This document shows, piece by piece, positions 14,794 to 17,208 of a stretch of DNA of 17,208 nucleotides. The notes under the pieces were generated by a model. The model had not been told where the DNA came from. It saw only the letters and a program-made list of their open reading frames with translations, and did not search any database. Origin of the DNA: Clostridiales bacterium (lineage in GTDB: Bacteria; Bacillota; Clostridia; Oscillospirales; Acutalibacteraceae); assembly GCA_019415925.1 (NCBI GenBank), contig DXYG01000055.1, forward strand, positions 1-17,208, read 5' to 3'. The position numbers were made by a program, and so were the translations under genes. Each line of letters opens with the position of its first letter. Position 1 is the first letter of the stretch.

Positions 14794-17124
14794 TTAGCTT
14801 AAGTGCTCTTCAGTTTCGATAAATTCTACTTTATAATAATCACAAATGCCTTTTGCTATTGCTTCACCGGCTTTTTGAGAATTATTTATTATCCATTTTG
14901 CTCCCGTTACATTATCGTGAAATTCGACCTCGACATAAACTGCAATGCTGTTTGTCGAATTCAATTCGTATAAATCAGGTCTTTCTGATATTGCAAAATC
15001 TTTTCCCGGTGTTATCGGACCGACAGATTCCAAAATAGCATTGGCAATTTTATTAGCCTCTCCTTTGTTACGGCAAACCATAATCATAGTACCCAGTGTG
15101 TTTCCGTATGCTCCGTTTGTATGAATGGGTATATGAATATCAGCTCCCCAGCTATTGCTTTCCTTAACATTATCTTTCATTGTCTGACCTTTTTTAGAAG
15201 GCATTTTCACGCTGAATCCGTTGCGTTCCAAAGCAGCCTTTGCCGCACTTGCAATTTTATAGCATTGTTCCATTTCATTAGTATTTCCGGTCACATACGT
15301 ATTTGAATTCTGGTCTGAAGGACTTAAATAAATCTTTGCTTTTGTAACCGTCACCTCACAGCTTGCACTTATTCCGTTGTACAAAGTTACTGTGATTGTA
15401 GCCTTTCCGAGACTTTTGCCCGTAACCGTAGCATAATTATTTGTTGTTTTTGCTACAGTTGCAATACTATTATCACTGCTTTGCCAAGTGAAGTCCTTAG
15501 CATATGAATTTATATTTGTCACTTCATATATTTTTGCACTTTTACCTAATGATACTTCAACCTTTCCGGGTTTAATTTTTACTGCTTTCGGAGCAGATTT
15601 AACGGTCAATTGGCAAGTTGCAGTTTTTCCGTTGTAGAGTTTTACAGTTATTTTTGCAGTTCCTGTTGACTTTGCAATAATTTTTGCTTTGTTTTTATCC
15701 TGCTTCTCAACTACAGCTACATTTGAATTTGAAGAAGTCCATTTCAAGTTATAAGCATTTGCGTATGTCCCGACGTTTGTTTTTTCAGAAATATAATAAT
15801 TCTCACCGACACCAAGCGTTAGTGAGGATTGCGAAACAGAAACTGACGACGGCGCCGATTTTATCGTAACCTTACAACTCGCAGTTTTTCCGTTATAGGT
15901 TTTGATTTTTATTTCTGCTGAACCAACGCTTTTTGCAGTTATTTTTGCTTTGCTTCCCGATAATTTTGAAACTGTTGCGACTGAATTATCAGAACTGCTC
16001 CAAGTCATATTTTGAGCCCACGAACCGCTGTCAGTCCTTTCGAAAATGGTAATTGATTCACCTTTTCCGAGAATCAGAGAACTTTCGCTTAATTTTACGC
16101 TCAAAGGTGCTTTATAAACATTTACAATACATTCAGCTTCCACATTATTATAAGTTTTTACTTTAATTACAGCCTGACCTGTTCCAACAGCCTTTACAAC
16201 AGCCTTATTACTGTTAAGTTTTTCAACAACTGCAATATTACTGTCCGAACTGCTCCAATCAAAAGTTTTTGCATATGTTCCGCTGTTTGTAAATTCGTGA
16301 ATTTGCATTGAGTCCCCTTGACCGAGATTGATTGAACTGTTGTTAATTGTAATTGTTGACGGTGCTGATTTTATATTCACTTTAATTTTTGCAGTCTTGC
16401 CGTTATATGTTTTTACATTAATTGTAGCTTCTCCAACTCCTACAGCAATAATTTCTGCCTTATTCGCTGCGGTTTTCTTGACTTTTGCTACTGCTTCATT
16501 ACTACTTGTCCAAGAAAAATCATTTGACCACGAATTACTATTTGTAACTGCACCTTGAATATATGTTTCACCAACACCGAGAGTAAGCGTTGAGTTATAT
16601 GTTTTTAAGCTTGTCGGTGCATTTTTAACGGTCACTTTGCACGTTGCGCCGCTTCCGTTGGAAAGCATAGCCGTTACAGTTGCCGTTCCTGTGTTTTTTG
16701 CCTTGATTTTTACTGAACTTTCAGATATCTTGCTTATTTCAATAATATTATTTGAATCTACAGTCCACGCTACTGCTTCGGAGTAAAAGTCTGACACTTG
16801 AGCATTGAGTATACTTGTTTCGCCTTTTCCGAGTATCACAGGTGCGTTGGTAAATGTAATACCTGCTGATTCAGATGCCGTTTGAGAGGTCGGTGCAGTA
16901 GGCACAGTAGGTATAACTACTTCGTGATACTTACCATTTTGATTCGTCGGTTCTGTTTCAGAGTTTTCAAACACATCATTAATTTTACTTTCCTCGTTAA
17001 CGTTGTACGAATAGTCTGTCTGAATATCATCTTCCATAGACTGTACCGAAACTGCATACACGCCAGAAATTGTTGTGCTGACCAATAAATACAGCACAAG
17101 AAAAATTCCGATTATTTTTTTCAT
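14794..17124 (-). CDS. Secreted N-acetylmuramoyl-L-alanine amidase (Amidase_3-like) with six Ig-like repeats
   Basis: Exported cell-wall protein of 776 residues, predicted to cleave the amide bond between muramic acid and the stem peptide. A signal peptide covers about residues 1-24 (hydrophobic IIGIFLVLYLLVS, cleavage near VYA). A 60-residue low-complexity linker precedes six Big_2-like repeats (89-597). The catalytic domain (598-770) shows E617 in TNEMEQ, H668 in HIPIHTNG and E734 in VEVEFHDN, matching the second and third zinc ligands and the catalytic Glu of Amidase_3. The first-ligand position, normally His in DPGHGG, reads SPSDQ (D604/Q605). I chose 17124 over the in-frame ATG at 17154 because GGAGG at 17133-17137 is eight bases upstream and the signal peptide then begins MKK. 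Its own promoter is at 17176-17204. No transmembrane or LPXTG anchor is present, so surface retention would depend on the repeats. Confidence 0.88.
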   Translation of the reverse strand: MKKIIGIFLVLYLLVSTTISGVYAVSVQSMEDDIQTDYSYNVNEESKINDVFENSETEPTNQNGKYHEVVIPTVPTAPTSQTASESAGITFTNAPVILGKGETSILNAQVSDFYSEAVAWTVDSNNIIEISKISESSVKIKAKNTGTATVTAMLSNGSGATCKVTVKNAPTSLKTYNSTLTLGVGETYIQGAVTNSNSWSNDFSWTSSNEAVAKVKKTAANKAEIIAVGVGEATINVKTYNGKTAKIKVNIKSAPSTITINNSSINLGQGDSMQIHEFTNSGTYAKTFDWSSSDSNIAVVEKLNSNKAVVKAVGTGQAVIKVKTYNNVEAECIVNVYKAPLSVKLSESSLILGKGESITIFERTDSGSWAQNMTWSSSDNSVATVSKLSGSKAKITAKSVGSAEIKIKTYNGKTASCKVTIKSAPSSVSVSQSSLTLGVGENYYISEKTNVGTYANAYNLKWTSSNSNVAVVEKQDKNKAKIIAKSTGTAKITVKLYNGKTATCQLTVKSAPKAVKIKPGKVEVSLGKSAKIYEVTNINSYAKDFTWQSSDNSIATVAKTTNNYATVTGKSLGKATITVTLYNGISASCEVTVTKAKIYLSPSDQNSNTYVTGNTNEMEQCYKIASAAKAALERNGFSVKMPSKKGQTMKDNVKESNSWGADIHIPIHTNGAYGNTLGTMIMVCRNKGEANKIANAILESVGPITPGKDFAISERPDLYELNSTNSIAVYVEVEFHDNVTGAKWIINNSQKAGEAIAKGICDYYKVEFIETEEHLS
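15334..16860 (-). repeat. Six tandem Ig-like (Big_2-like) repeats
   Basis: The amidase gene contains six units of 85 codons (one of about 87), ending near 16617, 16362, 16106, 15851, 15590 and 15334. Each has the pattern S-x-LGxGE...WSSS(D/N)-x-x-VA-V-x-K...K-A-x-I-x-A-x-x-x-G-x-A-x-I-x-V-x-x-YNGK-x-A-x-C-x-V-x-V-KSAP. They are diverged at the DNA level, though YNGKTA and KSAP are nearly constant. Such repeats usually act as spacers or wall/sugar-binding domains on Gram-positive surfaces. Confidence 0.85.
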
Positions 17125-17175
17125 AATAATTTCCTCCAATAATTTTTTTGACATTATTTGATAATTTCTACATAT

Positions 17176-17204
17176 ATTTTATAGCAATAAAAATGATATG
17201 TCAA
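17176..17204 (-). promoter_or_regulatory. Sigma-70-type promoter for the amidase gene
   Basis: On the - strand a perfect -35 TTGACA (17199-17204) is followed after 17 bases by TAAAAT (17176-17181), within TATAAAAT. The expected transcript starts near 17169 and has a leader of about 45 bases before the ATG at 17124. No operator or riboswitch is seen. Confidence 0.7.
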
Positions 17205-17208
17205 TAAA

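Noticed and set aside
15334..16860. Regular ~255-base periodicity as a possible CRISPR or tandem DNA repeat array
   Set aside because: The period is in frame and the repeats are conserved as protein, not as short identical DNA units with spacers.

Overview
The window looks like a low-GC Gram-positive gut anaerobe, most likely a Clostridia/Oscillospiraceae (Ruminococcus-like) genome. The reasons are the A/T-rich intergenic DNA, strong GGAGG-type ribosome binding sites, sigma-70-type promoters, many lipobox lipoproteins, a cell-wall amidase carrying bacterial Ig-like repeats, and a DUF4011/DUF3320-type helicase-nuclease of the kind common in Clostridia. No taxon is proven. All protein-coding calls come from reading translations, not from database searches.

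Positions 31-9014 (+ strand) hold one tightly packed operon of seven genes. Five secreted lipoproteins come first in the order A-B-A-B-A. Type A (31, 2221 and 4426) has propeller-like repeats and a conserved C-x4-C-x-H-x(6-11)-C motif. Type B (1283 and 3437) has a conserved GEFD-x-I-[RK]-NVYF-x-G motif. A large ABC-2-type permease with an internally duplicated architecture (5756) and its ATPase (8136) follow. Neighbouring genes overlap or are at most 25 bases apart, so a single transcript is likely. Its promoter lies upstream of the window. I infer that the lipoproteins are extracytoplasmic partners of the exporter. The substrate is not visible. This operon is the best candidate here for an undescribed system.

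Positions 9015-9149 are a short convergent intergenic region. Positions 9150-14379 (- strand) hold a very large gene of the transglutaminase-like/DUF4011/SF1 helicase/MTES_1575-type nuclease/DUF3320 family. It is broken into two overlapping reading frames at about 13549-13625. The family segment that should join them is missing, which points to an internal deletion plus frameshift rather than two genes. A well-formed promoter (14445-14473) still precedes it.

Positions 14521-14762 carry a decayed C-terminal fragment of an IS256/mutator-family transposase on the + strand. Inside it is a perfect 12-bp stem that may now act as the terminator of the next gene. Positions 14794-17124 (- strand) encode a secreted protein with six tandem ~85-residue Ig-like (Big_2-like) repeats and a C-terminal Amidase_3-like N-acetylmuramoyl-L-alanine amidase domain lacking the usual first zinc histidine. 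It has its own strong promoter (17176-17204) and ribosome binding site.
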